NCBI RefSeq assembly: GCF_020832205.1
Contig: NZ_JAFIFD010000042.1
Location: 54,659 to 118,658 of the forward strand
From: Exiguobacterium sp.
GTDB lineage: Bacteria; Bacillota; Bacilli; Exiguobacteriales; Exiguobacteriaceae
Length of the DNA: 64,000 nt
Direction: 5' to 3'
Shown: in pieces, positions 48,748 through 57,529 of the stretch
Numbering within the stretch: position 1 is the first letter of the stretch
Layout: each line of letters starts with the position of its first letter
The notes under the pieces: generated by a model
Database searches by the model: none
Seen by the model: only the letters and a program-made list of their open reading frames with translations
Told to the model about the DNA's origin: nothing
Program-made: the position numbers and the translations under genes

Positions 48748-50874
48748 ATGAGACTAATCATTGCCGAGAAACCATCACAGGCGCAAAAGCTTGCGGCCCC
48801 ATATCCGTCCAAAAAACGGAAAGAAGAAATTGAAATCTCGCCATGTTCACGTTTTCCAGAGGGCGCGATCGTCGTTTGGGCGGTCGGGCACTTGTGTGAG
48901 CTACAAGAACCGGCTTATTATCGTCCGGAATGGAAGTCATGGAAATACGAGGCGTTACCGATTGTGCCGGACCGGTTTGACTACCGGATTTCCAAAGGGA
49001 AGTCGAAGCCGTTCCAAACGATCAAGCGGTGGCTGCACGACAAATCAATCACCGACATCATCATCGCATCGGATGCCGAACGCGAAGGTGAGGCGATTGT
49101 CCGGCTCATCTTGCGTTTGGCCGGGAATAAAAAACCGCTCACACGCCTATGGATCTCAAGTTTGACCGAACAGGCGGTCGACCGTGGCTTCGCCAACCTG
49201 CTGCCGGGAGAAGAGACGGTACCGTACTATTACGAGGCAATGAGCCGGGCGTGCGCCGATTGGCTCGTCGGGATGAACGCCTCACGCGCTTATACGACGT
49301 TACTTAAGACGATTGGAATCGAAGACGTCTTCTCGCTCGGACGTGTCCAGACGCCGACACTCGCTCTCATCGTCGAGCGTGAGCGTGAAATCAAACAGTT
49401 CGTCCCAGAACCGTATTTTGAAGTCGAAGCGACGTTCCAAAAGTCGCGGTCGACGTTCAAGGCGAAATACACGGTCGGGAAAACGACGAAATTAAAAACC
49501 CGGCAAGAAGCGGACGACGTCGTCAAACGCGCGTCGGGTCAAGCTGTCGTTCAATCGATTGATACCGAAGAAAAAATCGAGCAGCCACCGTTTTGGTTCA
49601 GTTTATCGGGGCTGCAAGCCGAAGCCGGAAAACGGTTCGGATTCGGTGCGAAAAAGACGCTCGATGTGGCCCAAAAATTGTATACGAAAGGCTGGATCAG
49701 CTATCCTCGGACGGACTCAGGATTCGTGACGCCAGATGAGGCGTCGTTGTTCCCGGTGACAAAAGCCCGTCTCTTAAAGTCTTCGGCGTATGCGGAACTC
49801 GCTCCCGTATTGACCGAGAATCCGGCGTCGAACAAACGTTACGTCAACGCCAAAAAAGTGAGTGACCACTATGCGATCATCCCGACGGAGGCATGCGGTG
49901 ACGTGATGCGGTTGAGCGGGGACGAGGCGAAATTGTATGATTTGATCACGCGCCGGTTCCTCGCCGCGTTCGCCCCTCCGGCCAAACTGCAAAAGACGAC
50001 GGTTGATTTGTTGGACGGAAAAGACTTGTACCGGGCGAAAGGGACGGTCGTCGTCACTCCCGGTTATCGTCAAGTCGTGGAAATGAAGTCAAAAGACGTC
50101 GAATTGCCGCTGCTTGAGAGAGGCGAGACGCTGACCGAACGAAACGTGGAAGTGCTTTCGAAACAGACCGAGCCGCCGAAACGTTATACGGAAGGCGCCC
50201 TCATCTTGGCGATGAAAGTGGCGGGGCGTAAGCTCGACGACGATGAGTTGATCCATATCATGAAAGAAGTCGAAGGGCTTGGGACGGAAGCGACGCGCGC
50301 CAATATCATCGACGGCTTGAAAAAGCGCGGGTACGTCATGCTTCAAAAGAAAGAGCTCGTCCCGACCGATAAAGGCCGGCTGCTCGTTGATGTATTAGGG
50401 GACAGTATCCTCGCTTCACCAGCGATGACGGCGAAGTGGGAGAAACGGCTCCATGAGATCGGACAAGGGTCGGCCTCGGCCGCCGAGTTCATCGACCAAG
50501 CGAAGAAGATGGCAGTCCATCTCGTCGACGAAGCGAAAACACGTGTCACGTCGGCGAATCCGGAAGGGTACACGATCGAGCCAAGACGTGGGTCGAAGAA
50601 AGGACCGAGTCGCCCAAAACCATCGTTTGGCGTCTGCCCGAGCTGCGGGAAAGGACTTGTCGAGCATCCGAAGTTCATCGGATGCAGCGGCTATCGGGAA
50701 GGGTGCAAATTCACGATGTCGAAACAAGTGCTCGGTGTCGGCTTATCGAAAGATGAGTTGACACAAATGATTGGCGGGGGCCGCTCGAACATCCATACGT
50801 TTACAAAAGGTGAAAAGACGTTCAATGCCGCCCTCTATCTCGAGGAAGGTGCGCTCCGATTCGAATTCAAATGA
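48748..50874 (+). CDS. topB: DNA topoisomerase III
   Basis: Type IA topoisomerase of 708 aa that decatenates and relaxes DNA through a 5'-phosphotyrosine. TOPRIM region starts MRLIIAEKPSQAQKLA with the acidic residues in IIIASDAEREGEAIVRLI (about 102-119). The catalytic Tyr is in GWISYPRTDSGF (about 313-324), with LGRVQTPTLALIVERE (about 194-209) earlier. The C-terminus carries a four-Cys zinc-like segment (FGVCPSCGKGLVEHPKFIGC, about 629-648) and a terminal domain. AAGAAAGGAACGAT precedes the ATG. Confidence 0.94.
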   Translation: MRLIIAEKPSQAQKLAAPYPSKKRKEEIEISPCSRFPEGAIVVWAVGHLCELQEPAYYRPEWKSWKYEALPIVPDRFDYRISKGKSKPFQTIKRWLHDKSITDIIIASDAEREGEAIVRLILRLAGNKKPLTRLWISSLTEQAVDRGFANLLPGEETVPYYYEAMSRACADWLVGMNASRAYTTLLKTIGIEDVFSLGRVQTPTLALIVEREREIKQFVPEPYFEVEATFQKSRSTFKAKYTVGKTTKLKTRQEADDVVKRASGQAVVQSIDTEEKIEQPPFWFSLSGLQAEAGKRFGFGAKKTLDVAQKLYTKGWISYPRTDSGFVTPDEASLFPVTKARLLKSSAYAELAPVLTENPASNKRYVNAKKVSDHYAIIPTEACGDVMRLSGDEAKLYDLITRRFLAAFAPPAKLQKTTVDLLDGKDLYRAKGTVVVTPGYRQVVEMKSKDVELPLLERGETLTERNVEVLSKQTEPPKRYTEGALILAMKVAGRKLDDDELIHIMKEVEGLGTEATRANIIDGLKKRGYVMLQKKELVPTDKGRLLVDVLGDSILASPAMTAKWEKRLHEIGQGSASAAEFIDQAKKMAVHLVDEAKTRVTSANPEGYTIEPRRGSKKGPSRPKPSFGVCPSCGKGLVEHPKFIGCSGYREGCKFTMSKQVLGVGLSKDELTQMIGGGRSNIHTFTKGEKTFNAALYLEEGALRFEFK

Positions 50875-50906
50875 AAACAAGACCGTCCTCATGGGCGGTC
50901 TTGTTT
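50875..50906. terminator. Terminator after topB
   Basis: Perfect 11-bp stem AAACAAGACCG/CGGTCTTGTTT (50875-50885 with 50896-50906). It overlaps the last codons of the convergent small gene. Confidence 0.82.
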
Positions 50907-51068
50907 GTCTGCTTGCTCTCTTTCAAAAATCTGGCGATTGATCTCATCATAATCGAGGACGATGTCGTCTTTATTGTCCTTATAGGCATACCCTTTTTGA
51001 ATGACGACGACCGAGGCGATTAAGACGAGCAATATGATCAACCCGCTCACGGCGAACAACCAACCCAT
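50889..51068 (-). CDS. YtzI-like small membrane protein
   Basis: Protein of 59 aa with one N-terminal membrane helix (about residues 3-25, ending VVVIQKGYAYK) and an acidic, soluble tail (DNKDDIVLDYDEINRQ). The KxYxYK motif after the helix resembles B. subtilis YtzI, of unknown function. GAGGGA with six-base spacing supports ATG 51068; GTG 51071 is also in frame. The last codons overlap the topB terminator stem. Short length limits certainty, but the ribosome binding site and hydropathy are convincing. Confidence 0.68.
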   Translation of the reverse strand: MGWLFAVSGLIILLVLIASVVVIQKGYAYKDNKDDIVLDYDEINRQIFEREQADKQDRP

Positions 51069-51229
51069 CACGCATCCCTCGCTTTCATACTCTTAGTATG
51101 CCAAAAATAGGACCGCATCTCTACAGTCGATGCTCGCCATACTGTCACAAGTTTGAAATACGCGGTCCGTGGATTAGATATGATACAATAATATGCAGAT
51201 AAACATTGACTGAGAAGGTAGGGATGACG

Positions 51230-52342
51230 ATGGCGATTATGATTGTGGATGACGAACCGGTCAATACGATGGTTCTCGAACAGCTCCTGCATCAACACGA
51301 TTACGAGACAGTTGTGGTCTCGAGCGGGGAAGATGCTCTCGAACTCCTCATGGATCCGCAAGCACCGTCGCTGTATGACCTCGTCCTGCTCGATGTCGAG
51401 ATGCCAGGTATTTCAGGTATCGAGACGTGCAAGCGGATTCGCCATATGGCGGGCTATGAAGAGTTGCCGGTCATCATGGTGTCCGGGCGCACCGAGGAGA
51501 AACAGATCGCGGAAGGACTCGACGCCGAGGCGTCAGACTATACGACAAAACCGATTAAGATCACGGAACTGCTCGCCCGAATCCGTTCAGCCCTCCGCTA
51601 CAAGGCGGCAGTTGACGAACGGAAGAAGTATGAGGCGCGGTTACAGTACGATCTCGATTTGGCGCAAAAAATTCAACAAAGTGCGTTGACGCCGCCGATT
51701 CAAAACGCTGAGATCGATATGCGCGCGCTCTATTTGCCGTCTAAAAAATTGGCGGGGGATATGTACGCGTGGTTCCAGGTCGCGCCGGACCGTTACGGCG
51801 TCATCATCTTTGACGTGATGGGACACGGGGTGTCGTCGGCGTTGATCACGATGGGAATCCGCTCCATCTTGCCGGGGCTCGTCGGAAACGTTCAATACCC
51901 GGTCGATGTCATGACGGAATTGAACCGACAGATGACGTTCTTGTTCTCAGGTGACGACATGCAGAGTTATTTCACAGCCGTCTACTGCTATATCGATACG
52001 ACGAACGGCCGCATCGAGTACGTCAATGCCGGACATCCGCCGGTCATCGTCACGTCACCGGCCGGGGTCTGTCGTCTCGAGACGACCGGCGTCCCGGTCG
52101 GTATGTTCGAAGAACCGAACTATGAAGCGAAAGAAATCGATATCGAGCCCGGCATGGTGATGCACATGTATACGGACGGCTTGATGGAATGCTACAGCAA
52201 AGACATCGATGACGGGATTCGCTGGTTAGAGAAAGATATCGCCACGTACGGACTCGGTTATGCCGATCACGTCGCGGAGCGTCTCGTGCCAAAAATCGAG
52301 ATCGATGACGACCTTTGTCTCGTCACGGTCAAGTTAATGTGA
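51230..52342 (+). CDS. Response regulator with PP2C/SpoIIE phosphatase output
   Basis: Signalling protein of 370 aa. The receiver domain (about 1-120) has IVDDEPVN, the phosphoacceptor Asp in LLDVEMPG and the Lys in TTKPIK. A short coiled-coil linker (about 125-150; YDLDLAQKIQQS) leads to a SpoIIE/RsbU-type PP2C phosphatase (about 160-370) with metal-binding Asp in SKKLAGDMYAWF, IFDVMGHGVSSALITM, AGHPP and YTDGLMEC. Such proteins usually dephosphorylate an anti-anti-sigma factor and so control a stress sigma factor. No partner gene lies next to it. AAGGTAGGG fits ATG 51230; ATG 51224 is too close. Confidence 0.9.
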   Translation: MAIMIVDDEPVNTMVLEQLLHQHDYETVVVSSGEDALELLMDPQAPSLYDLVLLDVEMPGISGIETCKRIRHMAGYEELPVIMVSGRTEEKQIAEGLDAEASDYTTKPIKITELLARIRSALRYKAAVDERKKYEARLQYDLDLAQKIQQSALTPPIQNAEIDMRALYLPSKKLAGDMYAWFQVAPDRYGVIIFDVMGHGVSSALITMGIRSILPGLVGNVQYPVDVMTELNRQMTFLFSGDDMQSYFTAVYCYIDTTNGRIEYVNAGHPPVIVTSPAGVCRLETTGVPVGMFEEPNYEAKEIDIEPGMVMHMYTDGLMECYSKDIDDGIRWLEKDIATYGLGYADHVAERLVPKIEIDDDLCLVTVKLM

Positions 52343-52352
52343 TCGAGCCGCC

Positions 52353-52396
52353 AAAAAAGACAAGTGGAACGCCGCGGCGTTCCACTTGTCTTTTTT
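52353..52396. terminator. 44-bp perfect palindrome, bidirectional terminator
   Basis: Each half is 22 bases, from the A-run at 52353-52358 to the T-run at 52391-52396, centred on CGCCG/CGGCG at 52374/52375. It lies between the convergent phosphatase and CorA genes. Confidence 0.92.
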
Positions 52397-52412
52397 GCTG
52401 TCTGGCGACGGG

Positions 52413-53348
52413 CTAGAAATATCGTTTCCGCCATAAAATATAAAACGCGAGACTCGAAAAGCCGAGCATGAGCGCGATGGCGAAGATGAAGCCGACTTCT
52501 TGTCCTTCGAACGGCACTTCGACGTTCATCCCGAAAATTCCGGAAATCATCGTCGGGATGCTCAAGACAATCGTGATCGACGCCAAAAACTTCATGACGA
52601 AGTTGACGTTGTTAGAGATGATCGAACCGAACGCTTCCATCTTGATGCTGATGATGTCGTTATAAATCGACGCCATCTCCATCGCTTGACGGTGTTCGAC
52701 GAAGACGTCGTCGAGCAGTTCCTCGTCTTCTTCATGCTTTTCAAGGCTCGGCGTCTTGACGATGCGGTCGAGGACGCTATCGTTTGCTTTGAGCGACGTC
52801 ATGAAGTAGACGAGGGATTTTTGCAAGTTCATCAGTTGGAAAATCTCTTGATTTCGCATCGACCGTTGCAACTCTTGCTCGAGTTCATCCATCCGGCGGT
52901 CAATTTGCCGTAAGAACCGCAAGTACGTCATACTGACGCGGTGTAAAATTTGAAACACGAACCGGCTGCGATAGTTCGTTCGGAACAAGCGAGCCTTTCC
53001 GTTGGCAAACAAGTTCAGCACGTCAAGGTCGCGCGAACAGACGGTGATGAAATGTCTCCCCGTCACGATGATACCGAGCGGGATCGTATTATAGGCTCTT
53101 CCTGTATCGTCTTCTTCAACGTACGGCACGTCGATGATCATGAGGAGTCCTTCATCATCTTTTTCAAACCGTGGTTTCTCTTCACTATCGAGCGGGTCAT
53201 AGACGAAGTCTTCCGGGATGCCCGAGGCGGCAATCACTTGATCGGCCTCGTCTTTCGTCGGATTGACGAGTTGGATCCAACTTCCTTTGTCAAAGTCTTC
53301 AATCTCGTCGACATGTCCTGACGCGTCGGTCCGGTAAATCGTTAGCAT
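52413..53348 (-). CDS. CorA family magnesium transporter
   Basis: Pentameric divalent-cation channel of 311 aa. A large cytoplasmic N-domain (about 1-240) of mixed fold and long helices precedes two C-terminal membrane helices (about 248-270 and 283-304), with the signature GMN in SGIFGMNVEVPF (about 268-279). Transport of Mg2+, Co2+ or Ni2+ is possible; the family does not allow a sharper choice. The short charged tail WRKRYF ends the protein. The ATG at 53348 has AGGTAGGAGGAGAACT upstream. Confidence 0.92.
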   Translation of the reverse strand: MLTIYRTDASGHVDEIEDFDKGSWIQLVNPTKDEADQVIAASGIPEDFVYDPLDSEEKPRFEKDDEGLLMIIDVPYVEEDDTGRAYNTIPLGIIVTGRHFITVCSRDLDVLNLFANGKARLFRTNYRSRFVFQILHRVSMTYLRFLRQIDRRMDELEQELQRSMRNQEIFQLMNLQKSLVYFMTSLKANDSVLDRIVKTPSLEKHEEDEELLDDVFVEHRQAMEMASIYNDIISIKMEAFGSIISNNVNFVMKFLASITIVLSIPTMISGIFGMNVEVPFEGQEVGFIFAIALMLGFSSLAFYILWRKRYF

Positions 53349-53494
53349 AGTTCTCCTCCTACCTTAGCTCAACCTTATTATAGGTAGGCGCGTAGGTGAG
53401 CGCAATCGGTAAGGAGGAGATTTTTTGTTTTCTATCGAAAACGTGCTACAGTGGGGAAGAATGGTTATGACACGCTGACAAAGGAGGGATGGAG

Positions 53495-53866
53495 TTGTCA
53501 CAAACGCCCAAACACGCTCTGTTTAACGAAGAAAAGTTGGCGGAGCTCCATCAAATCGCTGGTGGGAATAAAGATTTCTTGAAAAAAATCGCCCAAACGT
53601 ATGTCGTCCAATTTGAGGACAAGTTTCCCGAGTTGAAACGTGCCGTCCGCAACGAGGACCACGTCCAAGTCGAGCAGCTCGCCCATCTGTTGAAAGGCGC
53701 GTCCTATTCGGTCGGCCTCGACCAAACAGCTGAACAGTTCCATACGCTTGAACAAGCAGGAGAAGCAGGCGATGCGACTGGACTCGGTCCGGTGCTCGAG
53801 ACGATCGAACAGCAAATGGATCGATTCACGATGGAGTGGGATGCCCACTTCGATCAAATGGCATAA
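53495..53866 (+). CDS. Stand-alone HPt phosphotransfer protein
   Basis: Histidine phosphotransfer protein of 123 aa, a four-helix bundle whose phosphorylated His lies in VEQLAHLLKGASYSVG (near residue 64). No kinase or receiver domain is attached. It should pass phosphate between a hybrid kinase and a receiver. AAGGAGGG (53481-53488) abuts the ATG at 53489 but is seven bases from TTG 53495, so TTG is taken as start. Receiver proteins nearby are the PP2C response regulator and CheV; a functional link is inference. Confidence 0.85.
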   Translation: MSQTPKHALFNEEKLAELHQIAGGNKDFLKKIAQTYVVQFEDKFPELKRAVRNEDHVQVEQLAHLLKGASYSVGLDQTAEQFHTLEQAGEAGDATGLGPVLETIEQQMDRFTMEWDAHFDQMA

Positions 53867-53870
53867 CGCA

Positions 53871-53903
53871 AAAGGGTTCCGCATTTCAGTTGCGGAACCC
53901 TTT
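53871..53903. terminator. Bidirectional terminator
   Basis: Perfect 13-bp stem AAAGGGTTCCGCA/TGCGGAACCCTTT (53871-53883 and 53891-53903) between convergent HPt and cheV genes. Confidence 0.9.
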
Positions 53904-53908
53904 GTCGA

Positions 53909-54790
53909 TTATGCGAAAAACTCGTCGAGCGTCGCGATCAACTTCCCGATCTCGGGCTTCGTGATTTGCGCGTTGGCGCCGACGGCTTCCCCTTTATGCT
54001 TCAAATCGTCAGAAATAAGGGAAGAGAAAATGACGATCGGCAATTCAGCAAACCGGTCCATGTCCCGAAGCCGTTTCGTCAAGTGAAGACCGTCCATTTG
54101 CGGCATCTCGATGTCGGTGATGAGCAAGTCGCAGTCGACGTCGGCTGCTTCGAACGCATCGAACGCCTCTTTCCCGTTGTTGAAGATGGTCGTATTGAAA
54201 TAACCGGCCTCATCGAGCGTATCGATGATGAGCGAACGGAGCATCTCCGAGTCTTCAGCGAGCCAAATTTGTTTGTTCGAGCGCTCGCGGGCACCGAGCC
54301 GTTTCACCGACTCGCGCGCCATGATGTCTTTTCGGGACAACTCGAGGGCGATGCGCTCGTAGTCGAGCAAGATGATCATCTGGTCGCCTGTCTTGACGAC
54401 ACCGTTCGTGATGCCTTGTACACCGCGGGCGAGATCGGACGGCGTATCGATCTGTTCCCATGAGATGCGTTTGATCTCGGTCACTTGGTCGACGCGCAGC
54501 ACTGATTTTTCTCCATTGAATTCGCAGACGATCAACCGATCGCCTTCTCCGACTTCACGCGGATGACCGATGACCATCGGAAGATCGATGACCGTCATCA
54601 CTTCGCCGCGGAGTTCGATCAGCCCCATGATCGCTTCCGGCGTTCCCGGGAGCGGGGTGAGCGGAAGCATCGTGATGATCTCACGTACTTTCATGACATT
54701 GATTCCGAAAATGAACGGTCCCGATTGGAAAATGACGATCTCGAGTTCGTTCGTGCCTGCCTCAAGTAAAATATTATGATCCATGCTCAA
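53909..54790 (-). CDS. cheV: Chemotaxis coupling protein CheV
   Basis: CheW-receiver fusion of 293 aa that couples chemoreceptors to CheA and takes part in adaptation. The CheW domain covers about residues 12-160 (GPFIFGINVMKVREIITM, LIELRGEVMTVIDLP). The receiver domain (about 172-293) has LAEDSEMLRS, the phospho-Asp in LLITDIEMPQMDG and the Lys in ITKPEIG. The start is TTG at 54790: AGGAGGG is seven bases upstream, while the ATG two codons later is 13 away. It implies a motile, flagellated cell. Confidence 0.93.
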   Translation of the reverse strand: MSMDHNILLEAGTNELEIVIFQSGPFIFGINVMKVREIITMLPLTPLPGTPEAIMGLIELRGEVMTVIDLPMVIGHPREVGEGDRLIVCEFNGEKSVLRVDQVTEIKRISWEQIDTPSDLARGVQGITNGVVKTGDQMIILLDYERIALELSRKDIMARESVKRLGARERSNKQIWLAEDSEMLRSLIIDTLDEAGYFNTTIFNNGKEAFDAFEAADVDCDLLITDIEMPQMDGLHLTKRLRDMDRFAELPIVIFSSLISDDLKHKGEAVGANAQITKPEIGKLIATLDEFFA

Positions 54791-54899
54791 TGGTAGTCCC
54801 TCCTAGTTCACGTGCTCTCATCCTATCTATCGGTCAACGTGCCCGAACTCTTCAGTTGAAAAGTGTCAATCTCGGGACGGAATTCACAAAAAGTTATCA

Positions 54900-54937
54900 C
54901 GTAACCGTTTACATTACATAAACTGAATCTTTATAGT
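54900..54937 (+). promoter_or_regulatory. gapN promoter with cre site over the -35
   Basis: CGTAACCGTTTACA (54900-54913) matches the cre consensus TGWAANCGNTNWCA except at the first base. It contains TTTACA (54908-54913), a -35 box, with TATAGT at 54932-54937 eighteen bases on. CcpA would therefore repress this promoter. Confidence 0.62.
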
Positions 54938-55015
54938 TGTTCATCGGTTTTAATTTTGCATACAATGGGGGTGGCAACGAGATATCAAAGCTTACTCAGG
55001 AGGCAGATAGAAATT

Positions 55016-56449
55016 ATGAGTATGAACACGTATCCATATTTAATCAATGGACAATGGCAGGAATCTACATCAAACGAGACGATTGAACTCGTTTCACCTT
55101 ATACAAACGAAGTCGTCGGACACGTCCAGGCAATGTCGCGGGACGAAGTTGACGAGGCGATCCACGGCGCCAAACGTGCACAACAAGAATGGGCAGCGCT
55201 TCCGGTCAACAAGCGCGCCGAACTCTTGTACGCATGGGCCGATAAACTCGAAGAGCGTGTCGATGAGATTGGTCAGATCATCATGCGCGAAGTCGGGAAA
55301 AACTTGGCTGACGCAAAAAAAGAAGTCATCCGGACGGCTGAGATCATCCGCTACACGGCTGAAGAAGGTCTACGCTTCACAGGTGGCTTCATGCAAGGAG
55401 ATTCGTTCCCTGGCGGTTCGAAGAACAAGATGGCGATCATTAAAAAAGAGGCACTTGGTGTCGTTCTTGCCATCTCCCCGTTCAACTATCCGGTCAACTT
55501 GGCAGCTGCTAAGATCGCTCCGGCGCTCATCACTGGTAACGCGGTCGTCTTTAAACCGGCGACTCAAGGCGCGATCAGTGGCGTCAAGATGGTCGAGGCG
55601 CTCCAAGACGCCGGCCTTCCGAGCGGTCTCTTGAACCTCGTCACAGGACGCGGCTCTGTCATCGGAGACTACTTGACGTCACACCCGGGCATTGACATGA
55701 TCACGTTCACTGGTGGGACGGGCACGGGGCAACACTTGTCGCAACAGGCGTCGATGGTACCGGTCGTCCTCGAGCTCGGCGGGAAAGATCCGGCGCTCGT
55801 CTTAGAAGACGCGGACCTCACGCTCGCGGCCGATCAAATCGTCAGCGGTGCGTTCTCGTACTCGGGACAACGTTGTACGGCGATCAAGCGGGTGTTCGTG
55901 CTCGAGCATCAGGCCGACGAACTCGTCGCCATGTTGAAAGAGCGCGTTGAGAAGCTTTCGGTCGGTTCACCGACTGATAACAGCTTCATCGTGCCGCTCA
56001 TCGATGAAAAATCAGCGGATTACGTCCAAGGACTGATCGACGATGCGGTCAATAAGCGGGCGACGGTCGTGCACGGCAACGAACGCGACGGCAACCTGCT
56101 TCACCCGACATTGCTCGACCATGTGACACGTGAGATGCGTGTGGCATGGGAGGAGCCGTTCGGACCGGTCTTGCCGGTCATCCGCGTCAAGTCAATCGAT
56201 GAGATGATCGAGCTGACGAACGAGTCTGAATTCGGTCTCCAAGCGAGCGTGTTCACACAAAACGTGAACAGCGCCTTCACGGTCGCCGACAAACTCGAAG
56301 TCGGAACGGTCCAAGTGAATGGCCGCACCGAGCGCGGGCCAGACCACTTCCCGTTCATCGGCGTGAAGCAATCAGGCCTAGGCGTTCAAGGGATTGGACG
56401 CAGCCTTGAGACGATGACGCGTGATAAAGTGACCGTCATCAACTTATAA
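55016..56449 (+). CDS. gapN: Non-phosphorylating glyceraldehyde-3-phosphate dehydrogenase
   Basis: Aldehyde dehydrogenase of 477 aa, GapN type, oxidising glyceraldehyde 3-phosphate directly to 3-phosphoglycerate with NADP+, giving NADPH without ATP. The catalytic Cys is in YSGQRCTAIKRVFV and Glu in VLELGGKDPALV; cofactor loop FTGGTGTGQHL. The C-terminal QVNGRTERGPDHFPFIGV followed by KQSGLGVQGIGRS is characteristic of GapN and not of other ALDHs. AGGAGG (54998-55003) fits ATG 55016 better than ATG 54956. A cre site at the promoter suggests control by sugar supply. Confidence 0.88.
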   Translation: MSMNTYPYLINGQWQESTSNETIELVSPYTNEVVGHVQAMSRDEVDEAIHGAKRAQQEWAALPVNKRAELLYAWADKLEERVDEIGQIIMREVGKNLADAKKEVIRTAEIIRYTAEEGLRFTGGFMQGDSFPGGSKNKMAIIKKEALGVVLAISPFNYPVNLAAAKIAPALITGNAVVFKPATQGAISGVKMVEALQDAGLPSGLLNLVTGRGSVIGDYLTSHPGIDMITFTGGTGTGQHLSQQASMVPVVLELGGKDPALVLEDADLTLAADQIVSGAFSYSGQRCTAIKRVFVLEHQADELVAMLKERVEKLSVGSPTDNSFIVPLIDEKSADYVQGLIDDAVNKRATVVHGNERDGNLLHPTLLDHVTREMRVAWEEPFGPVLPVIRVKSIDEMIELTNESEFGLQASVFTQNVNSAFTVADKLEVGTVQVNGRTERGPDHFPFIGVKQSGLGVQGIGRSLETMTRDKVTVINL

Positions 56450-56456
56450 TCTGTTC

Positions 56457-56483
56457 GGAGAGGAGAAATCCTCTCCTTTTTTT
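56457..56483 (+). terminator. Terminator after gapN
   Basis: GGAGAGGA-GAAA-TCCTCTCC (56457-56476), a perfect stem with GNRA-type loop, followed by seven T. Confidence 0.92.
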
Positions 56484-56551
56484 GTGTCATTGAAATCCGT
56501 TCTTTCAGACAGGTATAATGAGTGAAGATAGGTGGAAGGGGTTGTGGGGAC

Positions 56552-57529
56552 GTGGCGAACTGGATTTCAAGCCAATTGGCAAGAATTGATCTTCCGACAC
56601 CGTTTGAGGTCGGAAATGTAAACGTATATATCGTCGAACATATGAATCGTTTTTTCATGGTCGATTGCGGGCCGGACACGGAAGAAGCGTGGGCATCGCT
56701 GAACGCGCAATTGCACGAACTCGAGTTGTCGCTCGACGATATCGATTTTTTATTTTTGACACACCACCATGCGGACCACGCCGGCCAAGCATGGCGATTG
56801 CGTGACGCCTCGATCCCGGTGTACGGTCACGAAAAGCTCGTCCGCTATTTGGAGCAGACACCGAACTTCATTAAACGAGGCAATCAATTTTTGCACGACT
56901 TGGCGCATTGGTTCGGGACGCCTGAGTCGATCGTCGCCAAATTGCCTGACTACCGGGAGGCGTTGCGCTGGATCGGCCCGACGACCGTGTCGATGACGTT
57001 TGAAGACGGACAGGCGTTAACTTCGGACGGGGCGTGGAAAACAATTCATCTGCCGGGCCATGCGAGTGACCAACTCGGGCTGATTGGTCCGGGAAACGTC
57101 CTCATCGCCGGGGATCATTTGATTGATGGGGTGGAACCGAACCCGCTCATCGAACAGCCATATGAAGGGGAAGGATTCGCCTCACCGGTGCTCCTCTATC
57201 TCGACTCGCTCAGAAAACTAAAGGCGCTCGACTTGAAGCTCGTCGTCAGCGGTCACGGCGACCCGATCCTGCATCCGCACCCGCTCATCGAGGACCGAAT
57301 CGGGCAGCGGTACGACCGCAGTGAGCAACTGCTTGACGATTGGGTCGACGGTTTGAGCGTGTTTGACTGGTCGATGCGGTTGTACGGCCGCAAGATGCGC
57401 CGGGCGATGCCGCTCGTCTTCAGCGAAGTATTCGCCCGTCTGACATTGTTAGAAGAACGGGGACATATTAAACGACAGCTCGTGGATCGAAAATGGGTAT
57501 ACGAACGGACGGAGGAAGTGGTGCAATGA
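56552..57529 (+). CDS. MBL-fold hydrolase (YqjP-like)
   Basis: Metallo-beta-lactamase fold protein of 325 aa, substrate unknown. Zinc ligands: THHHADHAGQAWRLR (about 79-93), His in HLPGHASDQLGL (about 170-181), Asp in LIAGDHLIDG and His in VVSGHGDPI (about 237-245). A C-terminal winged-helix-like segment with YGRKMRRAMPLVFSEV and ERGHIKRQL is typical of the YqjP/LACTB2-like group. The start GTG 56552 follows GGGGA; the exact start is uncertain. It overlaps the SDR gene by four bases, the same pair order as yqjP-yqjQ in B. subtilis. Confidence 0.85.
   Translation: MANWISSQLARIDLPTPFEVGNVNVYIVEHMNRFFMVDCGPDTEEAWASLNAQLHELELSLDDIDFLFLTHHHADHAGQAWRLRDASIPVYGHEKLVRYLEQTPNFIKRGNQFLHDLAHWFGTPESIVAKLPDYREALRWIGPTTVSMTFEDGQALTSDGAWKTIHLPGHASDQLGLIGPGNVLIAGDHLIDGVEPNPLIEQPYEGEGFASPVLLYLDSLRKLKALDLKLVVSGHGDPILHPHPLIEDRIGQRYDRSEQLLDDWVDGLSVFDWSMRLYGRKMRRAMPLVFSEVFARLTLLEERGHIKRQLVDRKWVYERTEEVVQ

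Noticed and set aside
56455..56551. Start of the MBL gene at 56522
   Set aside because: No ribosome binding site fits this codon, and the N-terminal residues MKIGGRGCGDVA are not family-like; GTG 56552 is better supported.
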